From the NCBI GenBank assembly GCA_036742455.1, contig DAINQU010000001.1, positions 193,448-257,447 on the forward strand: a stretch of DNA of 64,000 nucleotides, written 5' to 3'. The stretch comes from CAIKZZ01 sp036742455. Its GTDB lineage: Bacteria > Pseudomonadota > Gammaproteobacteria > Steroidobacterales > Steroidobacteraceae. The notes beneath the pieces were generated by a model. It was given only the letters and a program-made list of their open reading frames with translations, ran no database searches and was not told the DNA's origin. Made by a program: the position numbers and the translations under genes. This document shows positions 50,441 to 60,172 of the stretch, in pieces (position 1 is the stretch's first letter; each line of letters opens with the position of its first letter).

Positions 50441-51799
50441 ATGTCCACGTCGGTACGTCTTTGTGTACGCCTTGCGGGTCTGTTCGTTGGCGTGGCGGTG
50501 ACGGGGGCAGTGGCGGCTCAAGTAGCGCCACCCGCTCCCTCAGCCGCGAACGGTACGTTTGCCGATCGAACGGGCGTTTGGGGAAATTTTCCGTCCACGC
50601 GGCCGGACACCAGTAACCCCTTTTTTAAACCACTCGGGTCCAATGCGCGCACCTGCGCGACGTGCCACAACCCAAATGACGGCTGGAGTGTGAGCCTCGG
50701 CAATTTGTCCAAACGCTTTACCAGTACGGCCGGCCTCGATCCGATCTTCCTATCTCTTGATGGGACGAACTGCCCCTCATTGCCACTGGACACCTTGGCG
50801 CACCGACAAATTGCGTCCAGCCTCTTATTGGGGCGCGGGCTAATCCGGGTCGAGCTGGCGGTTCCGGTGAACGCCGACTATACGGTCGCGTCCGTTTCCA
50901 ATCCCTATGGCTGCTCGTCCACGACGGCGGTGTCGGTCTACCGGCGCATCTTGCCCACCACGAACCTTCCGTTTCTGACCGAGGTCATGTGGGACGGACG
51001 TGAGACGCTGGCGTCCGGGGCGCTCACGTCCGCGTTGGTCAACCAAGCGAACGATGCCGTACACGGTCATGCGGCCGGTGTCGTGCCGGCTTCCACGTCG
51101 GCGATCGGTTCGGCGGTTGGCCTCGAGTTATTGCAGTACACCGCACAAATTTTCGACAACGCGGCCGGAGCACTGAACGGCTCCGGAGCGTCGGGCGGAT
51201 TACAGGCATTGGCGGCTACCCACTCCGTGGCTGCGGCGAGCGGCGCGCCGGTCTTTACACTGTTTCAAGCGTGGGAGGCCATTGTCGCGCCGGTGACCCC
51301 GAGCGCCGTTGCGCAGGCGTCGATCGGCCGTGGCGAGCGGATCTTCAATACTCGGCCGATCTCAATCGCCGGCGTGGCGGGCTTCAATGACGTGCCGGGC
51401 GCTGATGGCAACGTCCATCCGGTCGTCGTCGGGACGTGCGGCACCTGCCATAACACGGTGAATGTGGGTACGCATGCCACGCCGTTCTTGGTGGATGAAG
51501 GGCAGGCACATTTAACCGTAAAGAATGTCGACTTGCCGTTGATTACCCTGGTACAGCGGTCGACCGGGACACGGGTACAGGTGACAGACCCGGGCGCCGC
51601 GCTCATCTCCGGACGCTTCGCCGATGTCGGCAAGTTCAAGGTTCCTGGCTTACGCGGGTTTGCCGCTCATGCTCCGTATTTTCACAACGGCGCTGCGAAA
51701 TCGGCGGCAGACGTCGTGACTTTCTATAACACACGATTCAATCTCAATTTATCGACACAGGAAGCCACGGATCTCGCGAACTTCCTGAACGCACTTTAA
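50441..51799 (+). CDS. Exported dihaem cytochrome c (cytochrome c peroxidase-like)
   Basis: A 452-residue periplasmic protein. A signal peptide (about 1-26, ending GAVAA) is followed by two haem c motifs: CATCH (C72-H76) and CGTCH (C333-H337). The spacing and the C-terminal PYFHNGAAKS segment resemble the MauG/cytochrome c peroxidase superfamily, where the FHNG motif precedes a distal methionine region. It may reduce peroxide or take part in a redox reaction; the partner is unknown. The ATG at 50441 follows GGGGGG at a good distance. It converges on the serine hydrolase gene. Confidence 0.85.
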   Translation: MSTSVRLCVRLAGLFVGVAVTGAVAAQVAPPAPSAANGTFADRTGVWGNFPSTRPDTSNPFFKPLGSNARTCATCHNPNDGWSVSLGNLSKRFTSTAGLDPIFLSLDGTNCPSLPLDTLAHRQIASSLLLGRGLIRVELAVPVNADYTVASVSNPYGCSSTTAVSVYRRILPTTNLPFLTEVMWDGRETLASGALTSALVNQANDAVHGHAAGVVPASTSAIGSAVGLELLQYTAQIFDNAAGALNGSGASGGLQALAATHSVAAASGAPVFTLFQAWEAIVAPVTPSAVAQASIGRGERIFNTRPISIAGVAGFNDVPGADGNVHPVVVGTCGTCHNTVNVGTHATPFLVDEGQAHLTVKNVDLPLITLVQRSTGTRVQVTDPGAALISGRFADVGKFKVPGLRGFAAHAPYFHNGAAKSAADVVTFYNTRFNLNLSTQEATDLANFLNAL

Positions 51800-51801
51800 T
51801 G

Positions 51802-53292
51802 TCAACGGGGACGGCTCGGGATCGCCTGCATGAGGTGTCGTAGCGCTTCGTGCAGGTCCTTATCGCCGGGCTCGTTTCCGCGGTAGTGCCCCAAACGCAC
51901 GACCACCAGATCGTGCGAGGGAATGACGAACGTGTACTGCCCACCCGCGCCGGCCATGAAATAGGCCTCCTTCGGAATCGGCCATTCCTGATTTCCGTTA
52001 ATCCAGAAGAAGCCGCCGTACACGGGATTTTGATCGGCGACCCATGCCGGGGCCAGCGAACTGACGAAGTCGACATAGCCTTCCGGCAGCAGTCGCTCGC
52101 CGTTCCAGACGCCGTCCTGCAGATAGAGATTGCCCAGCCGAGCCCAATCGCGAGCGGGCCCTAGGTCTGCCCCTTGGGTGAGTAAATCGCCGTACGGATC
52201 GGTCTCGATCATCATCTGGCGGACGCCGATGCGGTCGAATAAAGCGCGTTGGGGGAAGGAGAGATAGTCGAGCCCCCTACCTTCCACGCCCAATCGAATG
52301 AGGTAGTTCACGAGGACCGGGTCGGTGTTGCGGTATCGCCCGACGGTGTTCGGCGGCCATTCGAGAGGTCGGGTGGCCGCGAAATGGAACGAGTTCGTCG
52401 TGCCGGTGTAGTAATACCAATGCTCCGGATAAGGGCCATTGGGATCAAAATCAGGATCGTAGGGCGCGCGAATCCGCAGGCCGCTCGACATGCGCAGCAG
52501 GTCTGCGATGCGGATCTCGGCACGTGGATCGTTCGGTGTCTGCCATTCGGGAATCGGTGCGCGCTGCCAGAGCGTATACACCCCTTCCTGCATGAGCACC
52601 CCCATCAGGCTGGCCGTGATGCTCTTGCCCATAGACCAGCTCTCGAGACGGGTATGGGCATCGATACCCGGCGCGTACCGCTCGGCAATGATCCGGCCGC
52701 GCCACGTGACGAGGAACGCAGCCGTCATGCCTTCCGGATGCGCGAACGCCGCATCGACGGCCGCTTGCACCTCGGCCCGGTCCAGTCCGTCGGGCAGCGG
52801 GCTCGCCGGTTCGCGGTCGCCCATCGGCCAATCAGTGTCGGCTGCCGAGGGTAGCGAGGACGGAACAGGCTTGGGGGTGAATGCAAGGGTCGTTGCGCCG
52901 ATCGGTAATGCCACACAGCCTTGGCCGCCCGTGTCCTCGGCAACTCGGGTCGCGCCACCGGGTACGGGCACACTGACGCGGCGATGTTCCGTATCGACGG
53001 TCGGCGCCCCGAGGGAACCTCGGATGTCGAGCGGCGCTGTAAAAAAGCCGACGTTCTGCTCGGCAAATGACAAATCGAGCCCCGTAATAAACACAGCGGA
53101 GCACAGCACCGTGGCGTAACCCGCGGCATAATGTTCGAGCGGATTTCCGGGTGGCGGGTCCAACAGGGTGGGCAATTCCAGTCCTCGATCGCGCGCCAAC
53201 GCGGTGTCGTGAGCGGCATTGCCGCCTAACGCTACGGCGGCCAGCAGGCTGCCGAAGACGCTTGCGGCAGATTGTCGGATTGAAATACGCAT
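51802..53292 (-). CDS. Serine hydrolase, beta-lactamase/transpeptidase (class C) fold, with long N-terminal region
   Basis: A 496-residue exported protein. After a signal peptide (about 1-25) comes an unusual 150-residue region without a recognisable domain, then the SxxK-type catalytic domain: SMGK with nucleophile S220, a YxN-equivalent segment near the RYRNTDP motif, and a C-terminal KTG-equivalent region. Relatives annotated 'serine hydrolase' include esterases, D-aminopeptidases and PBP-like enzymes; beta-lactam activity cannot be assumed. The ATG at 53292 is chosen because the signal begins there. Confidence 0.83.
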   Translation of the reverse strand: MRISIRQSAASVFGSLLAAVALGGNAAHDTALARDRGLELPTLLDPPPGNPLEHYAAGYATVLCSAVFITGLDLSFAEQNVGFFTAPLDIRGSLGAPTVDTEHRRVSVPVPGGATRVAEDTGGQGCVALPIGATTLAFTPKPVPSSLPSAADTDWPMGDREPASPLPDGLDRAEVQAAVDAAFAHPEGMTAAFLVTWRGRIIAERYAPGIDAHTRLESWSMGKSITASLMGVLMQEGVYTLWQRAPIPEWQTPNDPRAEIRIADLLRMSSGLRIRAPYDPDFDPNGPYPEHWYYYTGTTNSFHFAATRPLEWPPNTVGRYRNTDPVLVNYLIRLGVEGRGLDYLSFPQRALFDRIGVRQMMIETDPYGDLLTQGADLGPARDWARLGNLYLQDGVWNGERLLPEGYVDFVSSLAPAWVADQNPVYGGFFWINGNQEWPIPKEAYFMAGAGGQYTFVIPSHDLVVVRLGHYRGNEPGDKDLHEALRHLMQAIPSRPR

Positions 53293-53396
53293 ACACACGG
53301 CCCCCCAGTGATTCCGAAAGACTACCGTGGAGCGGTCGGCGTATGCCACACCGTTGGAATCCGGTAAGTTGCTTTGTCCCAACGAAGGAGTCTCTG

Positions 53397-54176
53397 ATGG
53401 CGCGGCGCATCGTGGATCTGTCGATCTATCTCGAAAATGATGTGATCTCCGATCCGCCGGGTTACCGGCCTCACATTGAGTACATCAATCACACGACATC
53501 CGCCGATCATCTGGTGTCGTTTTTTCCGGGCCTGACACCCGACCAACTGCCCGATGGCGAAGCCTAGGCGATCGAACGGATCGCGCTGAACACGCACAAT
53601 GGCACGCACCTAGACGCTCCCTATCATTTTGCGAGCACGATGAACCGTGGCGAGCGCGCGATTACGATCGACGAAGTGCCGTTGGATTGGTGTTTTCAGC
53701 CCGCCGTGAAATTGGATTTTCGGCATTTTCCGGACGGCTACGTGGTGTCGGCAGCCGATGTTGATGCTGAATTGGCGCGGATCGGTCACGTGCTGCAGCC
53801 ACTGGAGATCGTCGTCATCAATACCCGGGCGGGCGAGCGCTACGGTCATCCGGATTACGTTTCCTCGGGTTGCGGAATGGGCCGCGAGGCGACGTTGCGG
53901 CTGTTGGAGGCCGGCGTGCGCCTCACTGGCACCGACGGTTGGAGTTGGGATGCGCCGTTTGTGCACACCGCGACGCGATATCAGGAGTCCCACGATCCCT
54001 CGCTCATTTGGGAGGGGCACAAGGTGGGGCGCGATGTGGGCTACTGTCACTTGGAAAAACTTCACAATCTCGAGTCCTTGCCGTCCACGGGGTTCATGAT
54101 CGCGTGCTTTCCGTGCAAGATTCGCGGCGCCTCGGCCGGCTGGACGCGTGCGGTCGCCATATTCGACGGGGCCTGA
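53397..54176 (+). pseudogene. Cyclase-family (kynurenine formamidase-like) gene interrupted by an in-frame TAG
   Basis: Read as one frame of 260 codons, this matches the metal-dependent cyclase family: MARRIVDLSIYLENDV at the start, then metal motif THNGTHLDAPYHF, then SGCGMGREATLRLL and GTDGWSWDAPF. A TAG replaces a codon (57) where homologues usually have Trp, in the sequence DGEA-stop-AIERI, eight codons before the His-rich metal motif. AAGGAG precedes the ATG. It is either a true pseudogene or a single-base assembly error (TGG to TAG). Without the stop it would hydrolyse amides/lactones such as N-formylkynurenine. Confidence 0.85.
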
Positions 54177-54298
54177 CGGCAAGGATCGTCGGTTCGACGC
54201 ATGCGCGGCTCGGTTCCTCGCGTTAACCACGGATCGAGTCGAGCGGCGGCGTACACTGCGCGTCCTTTGAACTGCGTACCGTCAGGCCACTTACAATC

Positions 54299-56252
54299 AT
54301 GATCGCGCGCTCGGGATGGATATGGGTGATGCCGGCGCTGTGCGCCGCCATCCCAGTACTGGCAGATACCCCGCCTGCGCCTGCGCCGGCACCGGTGCCG
54401 GTGAACGAAGCGAATCAGGTTGTCGTCACGGCAAATCGACTCGCCGTGCAGAACCTGATTGACCGGAAGGTCTATACGATCGCTGCTGACTTGCAGAGCG
54501 TGACGGGCAGTGTTTCCGATGTGCTCGGTGCGATTCCGTCGGTCCAGTTGGATGTCGATGGGAATGTCAGCCTCCGGGGTGACAGCAATGTCTTGATTCT
54601 CATCGATGGACGTCCCTCCGCGCAGTTGCAAGGCTCCAGTGTGGGCGACGTTCTGCAGCAGATGTCGGCGAACGAAATTGAACGTATTGAAGTGATCACC
54701 AATCCGCCGGCGCAGTTCAAGGCCGAGGGTACGGCGGGTGTGATTAATATCGTGACGCGTCGGTCCCGACCGGACGGCGGATCCGGCTCCGTGCAGGCGA
54801 GTGTTGGCAATCACGACCGCGCCTCGACCAGTGCCACGGGCGCCTATAAGAAGGGCCATTTTGCGTGGTTGGGCAGCGTGGGTCTGCGCTTGGACGATCG
54901 CATTCGCACGCTCCGAGACCACCGGGTCGTCACCGATCCGGTGACGGGCATTCAGACGACGACGGATCAAGCGCAAGCCGAAGAAATCAAACGNNNNNNN
55001 NNNNNNNNNNNNNNNNNNNNNNNNNNNNNNNNNNNNNNNNNNNNNNNNNNNNNNNNNNNNNNNNNNNNNNNNNNNNNNNNNNNNNNNNNNNNNTTTGCCC
55101 GGCGACGGTTACGGCTTTGCCAATGATTTCCGCAAGCGCCTCGCGAACCTGGACTACGCGCGACCGCTCGCCGGGCAGCAGTCACTGAAAGTGGGCTACG
55201 CCTATGAGGCCAGTGCCAACGGCTATGACACCAGTGGAGAGCTACAGTCCGCGACCGGGGATTGGGCGAGCAATCCCAATCTGACGAATCATTTCGAGTA
55301 CCACCAGCGGTTGCAGGCGGTCTATGGCAGTTATCAGCGGGAGCAGGCGGGATGGACCGCGTTGGCAGGCCTACGCGCTGAACAAGCGCGCGTCGATATC
55401 GCGCCCTACGGTGGACAAGCGCCCGCCCCGACGAGCGACACGAAATTATTTCCGAGCCTGCACTTGGAGCACGCGGCGGGAGAGAGCGGGACTGTATCCA
55501 TCAATGCGGGGCGCCGAATCTCGCGCCCAGATCCGGGCTCGCTGGATCCTACGGTGGATCGCGAAGACATCCATAACTGGCGCGCCGGAAATCCGTTGTT
55601 GCGCCCGCAGACGACAAACGCCTATGAGGTGGGGTATTCGTATGAGGGGGCTGCGCACAGCGTGGCCGTCAACACGTATTGGCGCGACATTCACGATGCG
55701 TACACCGACATCGTGCAAGTGGTGGACGCCAGCACCGTCCTGTCGACGCGCTCGAACGTGGATCATGCGCACTCGGGTGGTGTGGAGCTGACGGCCAACG
55801 GCCGGTTGCTACCGCGCGTCTCGTATAACCTGAGCGCCAATCTCAACGACTACTCGATTGCGTTTCCCGGCATGCCGATGCGAGAGGCGACGTCGCTGTC
55901 GACCAAGGCCAGTGTCGACTACAAGGTTTCCGTGGCCGATACGTTGCAAGTGGCCTATGCCAAGTACGGTAAGCGCATTACGCCTCAAGGCTCGTTTGAA
56001 CCTACCGGTGCGGTAAACCTTGGGTTCCGCCATACCGTGAGCACCCAGTTGTCTGCGGTGCTGACCGTGACCGATGTGTTCAACACCCAAGCCTGGCGCC
56101 GATATACCAACACGACCACGCTGGCCGAGACCTACGAGCGCCGACCGCTCGGCCGACTGTTCTTCGTCGGCTTTGTGTACCAGGTGGGCCAAGGCAACAA
56201 GAAGCCTAAGCGCGACGGCGGCTTCGAGTACGACAACGGCGGCGGATCGTAG
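54299..56252 (+). CDS. TonB-dependent receptor (interrupted by an assembly gap)
   Basis: Two parts of one receptor gene flank 100 N. The N-terminal part (231 aa) has a signal peptide (to about 22), a Pro/Ala spacer, a TonB-box-like VVVTANRL and a plug with VQLDVDGNVSLRGDSNVLILIDGRP and IERIEVITNPPAQF. The C-terminal part (385 aa) holds barrel strands (GYAYEASANGYDTSG, PSLHLEHAAG, GRRISRPDPGSLDP). The two parts are in different frames if the gap is exactly 100, so the real gap differs. It resembles the outer-membrane beta-barrel subgroup of about 750-850 aa, so 130-230 residues are missing. Ligand unknown. Confidence 0.82.
54994..55093. other. Assembly gap (100 N)
   Basis: Exactly 100 N, the usual placeholder for unknown size. 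The reading frames on either side do not join at this length. Confidence 0.99.
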
Positions 56253-57164
56253 TTATCGGCGCATCAACGTGCTCTTGCCAAAGAGCGACGCCACCAGATC
56301 CACGGCGACCTGCGCCGTGCGATTGCGGATATCGAGCGCCGGATTGAGTTCCACGATATCCAGCGAGGCCAGTCGACCGGTGTCGGCGATCATCTCCATG
56401 CACAGTTGCGCCTCGCGGTACGAAGGGCCGCCGGGCACGGTCGTGCCCACCCCGGGCGCGATCTCCGGATCCAAAAAGTCCACATCGAAGCTCACGTGCA
56501 AGTGCGCGTCGGCGGGCAAATCCGCCAACGCATCTGCAAGCGTCTGGCGCATGCCAGTCTCGTCGATGTAGCGCATGTCGTAGACCTCAAGACCGACTTC
56601 GTGGACGAAGCGCTTTTCGCCTTGGTCCACGCTACGAATGCCGATTTGGCGGACCATTGACGCGTCCAGTGCGGGCGCGGTGCCCGATAAATGCGTCAAG
56701 GATTCCGGTCCGTGCCCGCACAAACACGCGACCGGCATGCCGTGCACGTTGCCCGTCGGTGTCAGGGCGCTCGTATTGAAATCGGCGTGCGCATCGAGCC
56801 ATAGCACCCGCAGGGGGCGACCGTTCTCCCGGCAGTGGCGCGCGACGGCGCTGATCGAACCGATCGCAAGGCTGTGATCGCCGCCCAGCAAGATCGGCAG
56901 TTCGCCGGCGCGCAGTGCAGCGCTGACCCCGTCATGGATGCTTTGGCACCACGCGGTCACCTCGGGTAAGTGCCGATAGCCGTCGACCGCCGCGTCACCG
57001 GGATTTGCGGGCCCGGTCAGATTGCCCGCGTCGTGTACGGTCACGCCTTGGGCGGCCAGCGCGCGGTCTAACCCGGCCACCCGCAGTGCCTCGGGCCCCA
57101 TTGAGGCGCCGCGATCGCTGGCGCCGATGTCGGTCGGTGCTCCAATCAAACGTACTGTGGTCAT
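56253..57164 (-). CDS. rocF: Arginase
   Basis: Hydrolyses arginine to ornithine and urea with a dinuclear Mn centre. The metal motifs are GGDHS (94-98), LDAHADFN (123-130) and SFDVDFLDP (225-233), all intact. Length (303 aa) is normal. It lies downstream of ornithine cyclodeaminase on the same strand (3 bp apart), so the pair would convert arginine to ornithine to proline plus ammonia. Urea is a by-product, and no urease is in the window. The 3' end abuts the TonB receptor's stop. Confidence 0.95.
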   Translation of the reverse strand: MTTVRLIGAPTDIGASDRGASMGPEALRVAGLDRALAAQGVTVHDAGNLTGPANPGDAAVDGYRHLPEVTAWCQSIHDGVSAALRAGELPILLGGDHSLAIGSISAVARHCRENGRPLRVLWLDAHADFNTSALTPTGNVHGMPVACLCGHGPESLTHLSGTAPALDASMVRQIGIRSVDQGEKRFVHEVGLEVYDMRYIDETGMRQTLADALADLPADAHLHVSFDVDFLDPEIAPGVGTTVPGGPSYREAQLCMEMIADTGRLASLDIVELNPALDIRNRTAQVAVDLVASLFGKSTLMRR

Positions 57165-57167
57165 GGC

Positions 57168-58232
57168 TCAACTCACGCGGCGTAGGCGAGCGCGCCCACG
57201 GCCTAGGGTGCCACCAAACAGATCTTTGGGATCGTCCAAGGTGGGCACGAGGTCGATGGTTTTGCGGTCCTTGGCATCCGTCTGCGACAGTTGGTAGAGG
57301 AGGCGCAAGGCCGAAAAGTCTTCCAGCGCGAAGCCAACCGAGTCAAACAGCGTGATGCTGTTGGGGTCACGACGACCCGGCCGGATGTCGCGAACGACGT
57401 CAGCGAATTCCGTGACCGGGTAATCGGAGGGCATCTGTTGGATCTCGCCTTCGATCCGCGATTGCGGCGCGAATTCGACGAAGGTTTGCAGGGCAGGCAT
57501 TCGCAGCACGTCGGCATGCAGTTCGGTTTTACCGGGGCAGTCGCCCCCCACCGCATTCAGATGCATGCCGGCTCGAACCATCGGCGGCGTCAAAATGACG
57601 GCATTTTTCTTGTCTGCGGTGACGGTGGTGACGATGTCGGCGCCGAGACATGCCTCGGCCGCGGACTCGCAACGCACGATGGTCAGGTCGTTCAGTTCCG
57701 GCATGGCGCGCAAATTACGCTCCAGTTTGGCTGTTGCCGTCGGGTCGACGTCGAACAAACGCAACGACCGGATACCCACGAGCCGGTGAAACGCGACCGA
57801 TTGAAATTCGCTCTGCGCGCCGTTGCCGATTAACGCCATCGTGCGGCTGTCGGGCCGAGCCAGCCATCGGGCGGCGAGCGCTGACATAGCAGCGGTGCGC
57901 AGCGCCGTCGTGATCGTCAGTTCGGACAGCAGTAACGGATACCCGGTTTCCACGTCGGCCAGCACGCCGAAGGCGGTGACGGTGAGCAGACCGCGCGCCG
58001 TGTTTTTGGGGTGTCCATTGACGTATTTAAAGCCGTACCGCTCGCCGTCGCTGGCGGGCATTAATTCGATGACGCCAACGTCGGAGTGGCTCGCCACACG
58101 CGCGCTTTTCTCGAAAACGTCCCAGCGACGGTAATCGGCCTCGATTTCCAGCGCCAACCGCTCCAGGAATTCACCGAGTCCCAGCTGTCCGATCAGACGT
58201 ATGACGTCACTGACCCCAATGTAATCGACCAT
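57168..58232 (-). CDS. ocd: Ornithine cyclodeaminase
   Basis: Converts L-ornithine to L-proline with release of ammonia, using tightly bound NAD. The sequence follows the Pseudomonas enzyme closely: KSARVASHSDVGVIELMP, FKYVNGHPKNTARGL, the Rossmann ALIGNGAQSEFQSVAF, and TTVTADKKNAVI and NAVGGDCPGKTELHADV. I chose the ATG at 58232 because AGGAG lies six bases before it and the protein then begins as in relatives; a second ATG ten codons upstream has a weaker site. It is the first gene of the ocd-rocF operon and divergent from an Lrp/AsnC regulator. Confidence 0.95.
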   Translation of the reverse strand: MVDYIGVSDVIRLIGQLGLGEFLERLALEIEADYRRWDVFEKSARVASHSDVGVIELMPASDGERYGFKYVNGHPKNTARGLLTVTAFGVLADVETGYPLLLSELTITTALRTAAMSALAARWLARPDSRTMALIGNGAQSEFQSVAFHRLVGIRSLRLFDVDPTATAKLERNLRAMPELNDLTIVRCESAAEACLGADIVTTVTADKKNAVILTPPMVRAGMHLNAVGGDCPGKTELHADVLRMPALQTFVEFAPQSRIEGEIQQMPSDYPVTEFADVVRDIRPGRRDPNSITLFDSVGFALEDFSALRLLYQLSQTDAKDRKTIDLVPTLDDPKDLFGGTLGRGRARLRRVS

Positions 58233-58328
58233 GAGCGGCTCCTGCCGTTGCGTGTTGCTCATTGTCCGATACGGAAGAGCCTAACAGGAAGGCAGCAAAC
58301 TGCCATTAAGTATATAAATAATGACACT

Positions 58329-58348
58329 TTGATTCGTTAATCCGTCAA
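58329..58348. promoter_or_regulatory. Candidate Lrp/AsnC-family operator between ocd and the regulator
   Basis: TTGA and TCAA ends flank an AT-rich centre (TTGATTCG-TTAA-TCCGTCAA), an imperfect dyad sitting immediately before the regulator's first ATG. On the minus strand it also contains TTGACG, a possible -35 for ocd. Assignment rests on position and symmetry only. Confidence 0.35.
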
Positions 58349-58349
58349 A

Positions 58350-58775
58350 ATGTTCACTATGGACTCTCTAGATCGTCAACTCCTCGGCTTATTGCGGGAT
58401 AACGCGCGGACCACGGTGCTGGATTTGGCGTCCACACTCGGCGTTTCGCGGGCGACCGTTCAGAACCGAATGCGTCGCCTAGAGCGCGACGGCGTGATTC
58501 TCGGCTACACGGTTCGATTACAGGCGCCGGATGACGCCATGCGCATCCGGGCCTTGATGCTGATTTTGGTCGAGGGTGATGGGGATGCCTTGATCCCGCA
58601 GATTCAGGCGGAACCCGCCGTGCGTTTGCTGCACACGACCAACGGGCGATGGGATCTGATCGCGGAAATCGAGACCGATACGCTGGCTGAATTTGATCGG
58701 GTGCTGCGTCGAATACGGACGATTCCGGGAGTCGCCAACAGCGAAACGAGTTTGTTGCTCTCGACGCGGGCGTGA
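58350..58775 (+). CDS. Lrp/AsnC-family transcriptional regulator
   Basis: A 141-residue regulator with an N-terminal winged HTH (DRQLLGLLRDNARTTVLDLA, then GVSRATVQNRMRRLERDG) and a C-terminal RAM ligand-binding domain (about 65-140). Divergent orientation to ocd-rocF suggests it controls arginine/ornithine breakdown in response to an amino acid. No clear ribosome-binding site precedes either ATG (58350 or 58359, MDSLDRQ), so the leader is probably very short. Confidence 0.93.
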   Translation: MFTMDSLDRQLLGLLRDNARTTVLDLASTLGVSRATVQNRMRRLERDGVILGYTVRLQAPDDAMRIRALMLILVEGDGDALIPQIQAEPAVRLLHTTNGRWDLIAEIETDTLAEFDRVLRRIRTIPGVANSETSLLLSTRA

Positions 58776-58793
58776 CCGACCTCGCCGTTGCGA

Positions 58794-59411
58794 TCAGCCG
58801 GTGTTTACGAGTTCCATCCGCTCCGGGGCCGGTACACAGTAGATGCGCACCGGCGCCGCTCGGCCGCGCAAACTGAAATTGGGCAACGCAATCATGTCGC
58901 CTCGTTCCGCTTCGCCGAGGTCGGACGCCACGTCGGCCGAAAACAGGACTTCGCCGGCGCGGGCGCGATGGCAGAGGCGCGCCGCCACATTGACGGTGTC
59001 ACCGACCAAGGTCGCGCGACGCAGAGTTTTGGGGCCTAACAGAGATTCGGCCACGTCACCCACGTGTATACCCACGCCGATGCCCGTCGCCACTCGGTGA
59101 GCGCGCTCCCAGCGCGTGCCCACGGGATGGAATGCATCGATCATGCGCCGGCCACTCTCGACGGCGGCACGGCCGTCACCGCCGGGCGTGCAGGACTCCA
59201 GACCGAACACCGCCATCACGGAATCGCCAGCCAAATTATGGACTTGACCGAGGTTCGCGCCCACGGCGCTGCCGACGATGCCGTAGAACTCGTCCAGCAA
59301 TTCGGCAACCGCGCTCGGCGACAGGTCTTCGCACAGGGTGGTGTAGCCGCGCAGGTCTACGAAGAGCACAGCGCAGCGTCGCAAGCGGGTCGGGTTTCGA
59401 ACCGGATCCAT
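58794..59411 (-). CDS. Class III adenylate/guanylate cyclase domain protein
   Basis: A 205-residue protein that is mostly one class III cyclase domain. It has the first metal site and loop FVDLRGYTTLCEDLSP, the second metal Asp in NLAGDSVMAVFG, GIGVGIHVGDVAESLLG and the signature VGDTVNVAARLC. No membrane or sensory domain is attached, so it is a soluble cyclase or regulatory subunit. Substrate (cAMP or cGMP) cannot be told. It is divergent from alkB with about 100 bp between starts. Confidence 0.88.
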   Translation of the reverse strand: MDPVRNPTRLRRCAVLFVDLRGYTTLCEDLSPSAVAELLDEFYGIVGSAVGANLGQVHNLAGDSVMAVFGLESCTPGGDGRAAVESGRRMIDAFHPVGTRWERAHRVATGIGVGIHVGDVAESLLGPKTLRRATLVGDTVNVAARLCHRARAGEVLFSADVASDLGEAERGDMIALPNFSLRGRAAPVRIYCVPAPERMELVNTG

Positions 59412-59511
59412 CGGGTTCCCAGTTTCCCATCGATTTCAGCGCGAAGGGTACCAAAACCCGGCTGGACTGAAACCACTATCATGCGAACTTCCCTCCGATA
59501 TCCGGTCCCGC

Positions 59512-60141
59512 ATGTCCTGTACGCCCGATTTATTTGCGGATGATCCGCGCGAACTGCCGGAGGGCTTGGTGCTTTTGCGCCAGCGCACGTCGCTGAAACG
59601 GGAGCTTCCCGCGATCCAGGCGCTGGCCGAGATTTCGCCGTTTCGTCGCTTGCAGGTGCCGGGCGGCGGCTACATGTCGGTCGAAACGACCAATGCGGGT
59701 GCCGTCGGATGGTGTGCCGATCGTGCGGGGTACCGCTATCTTCCGTGGGATCCGTTGACCGCACGACCGTGGCCCTCCTGCCCGCCCGCGTGGCTTGAGT
59801 GTGCTGCGCGCTGGGCGGCCGATGCCGGCTTTGCCGGGTTTGAGCCCGACTGTTGCTTAATTAACCGCTATGACCCGGGCGCCCGTATGGGCGCCCATCG
59901 GGATCACGACGAACGCGATTTCAGTCAACCGATCGTGTCGGTCTCCCTGGGACTGCCCGCGACGTTCGTTTGGTACGGGCCTGCGCGAACGGGCCGAGGG
60001 CTCCCCATTCCGCTCAGCGACGGTGACGTGCTGGTGTTCGGCGGCCCCGCGCGCCTCGGCTATCACGCGGTGAGGCCGGTGCGTGCCGTGGATGCGCAGT
60101 TTGCGAATCGCATCAATCTGACGTTCCGACGCGCGCGATGA
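59512..60141 (+). CDS. alkB: AlkB-type DNA/RNA oxidative demethylase
   Basis: A 209-residue Fe(II)/2-oxoglutarate dioxygenase that repairs 1-methyladenine and 3-methylcytosine. The metal ligands are H129 and D131 (GAHRDHDE) and H185 (YHAV), and the 2OG-binding Arg lies in NRINLTFRR. CCLINRYDPGARMG and VFGGPARLGYHAV are family segments. Length fits single-domain AlkB. It is followed 31 bp later by the DOMON-like gene on the same strand. No ada gene is nearby. Confidence 0.95.
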   Translation: MSCTPDLFADDPRELPEGLVLLRQRTSLKRELPAIQALAEISPFRRLQVPGGGYMSVETTNAGAVGWCADRAGYRYLPWDPLTARPWPSCPPAWLECAARWAADAGFAGFEPDCCLINRYDPGARMGAHRDHDERDFSQPIVSVSLGLPATFVWYGPARTGRGLPIPLSDGDVLVFGGPARLGYHAVRPVRAVDAQFANRINLTFRRAR

Positions 60142-60172
60142 GCCCGGTGCCGAAACCGTTTAGGATCGCGCC

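Noticed and set aside
53397..54176. The TAG codon as programmed recoding (pyrrolysine or stop-suppression)
   Set aside because: No suppressor tRNA, pyl gene or stimulatory element is visible. A single-base change or assembly error explains it more simply.
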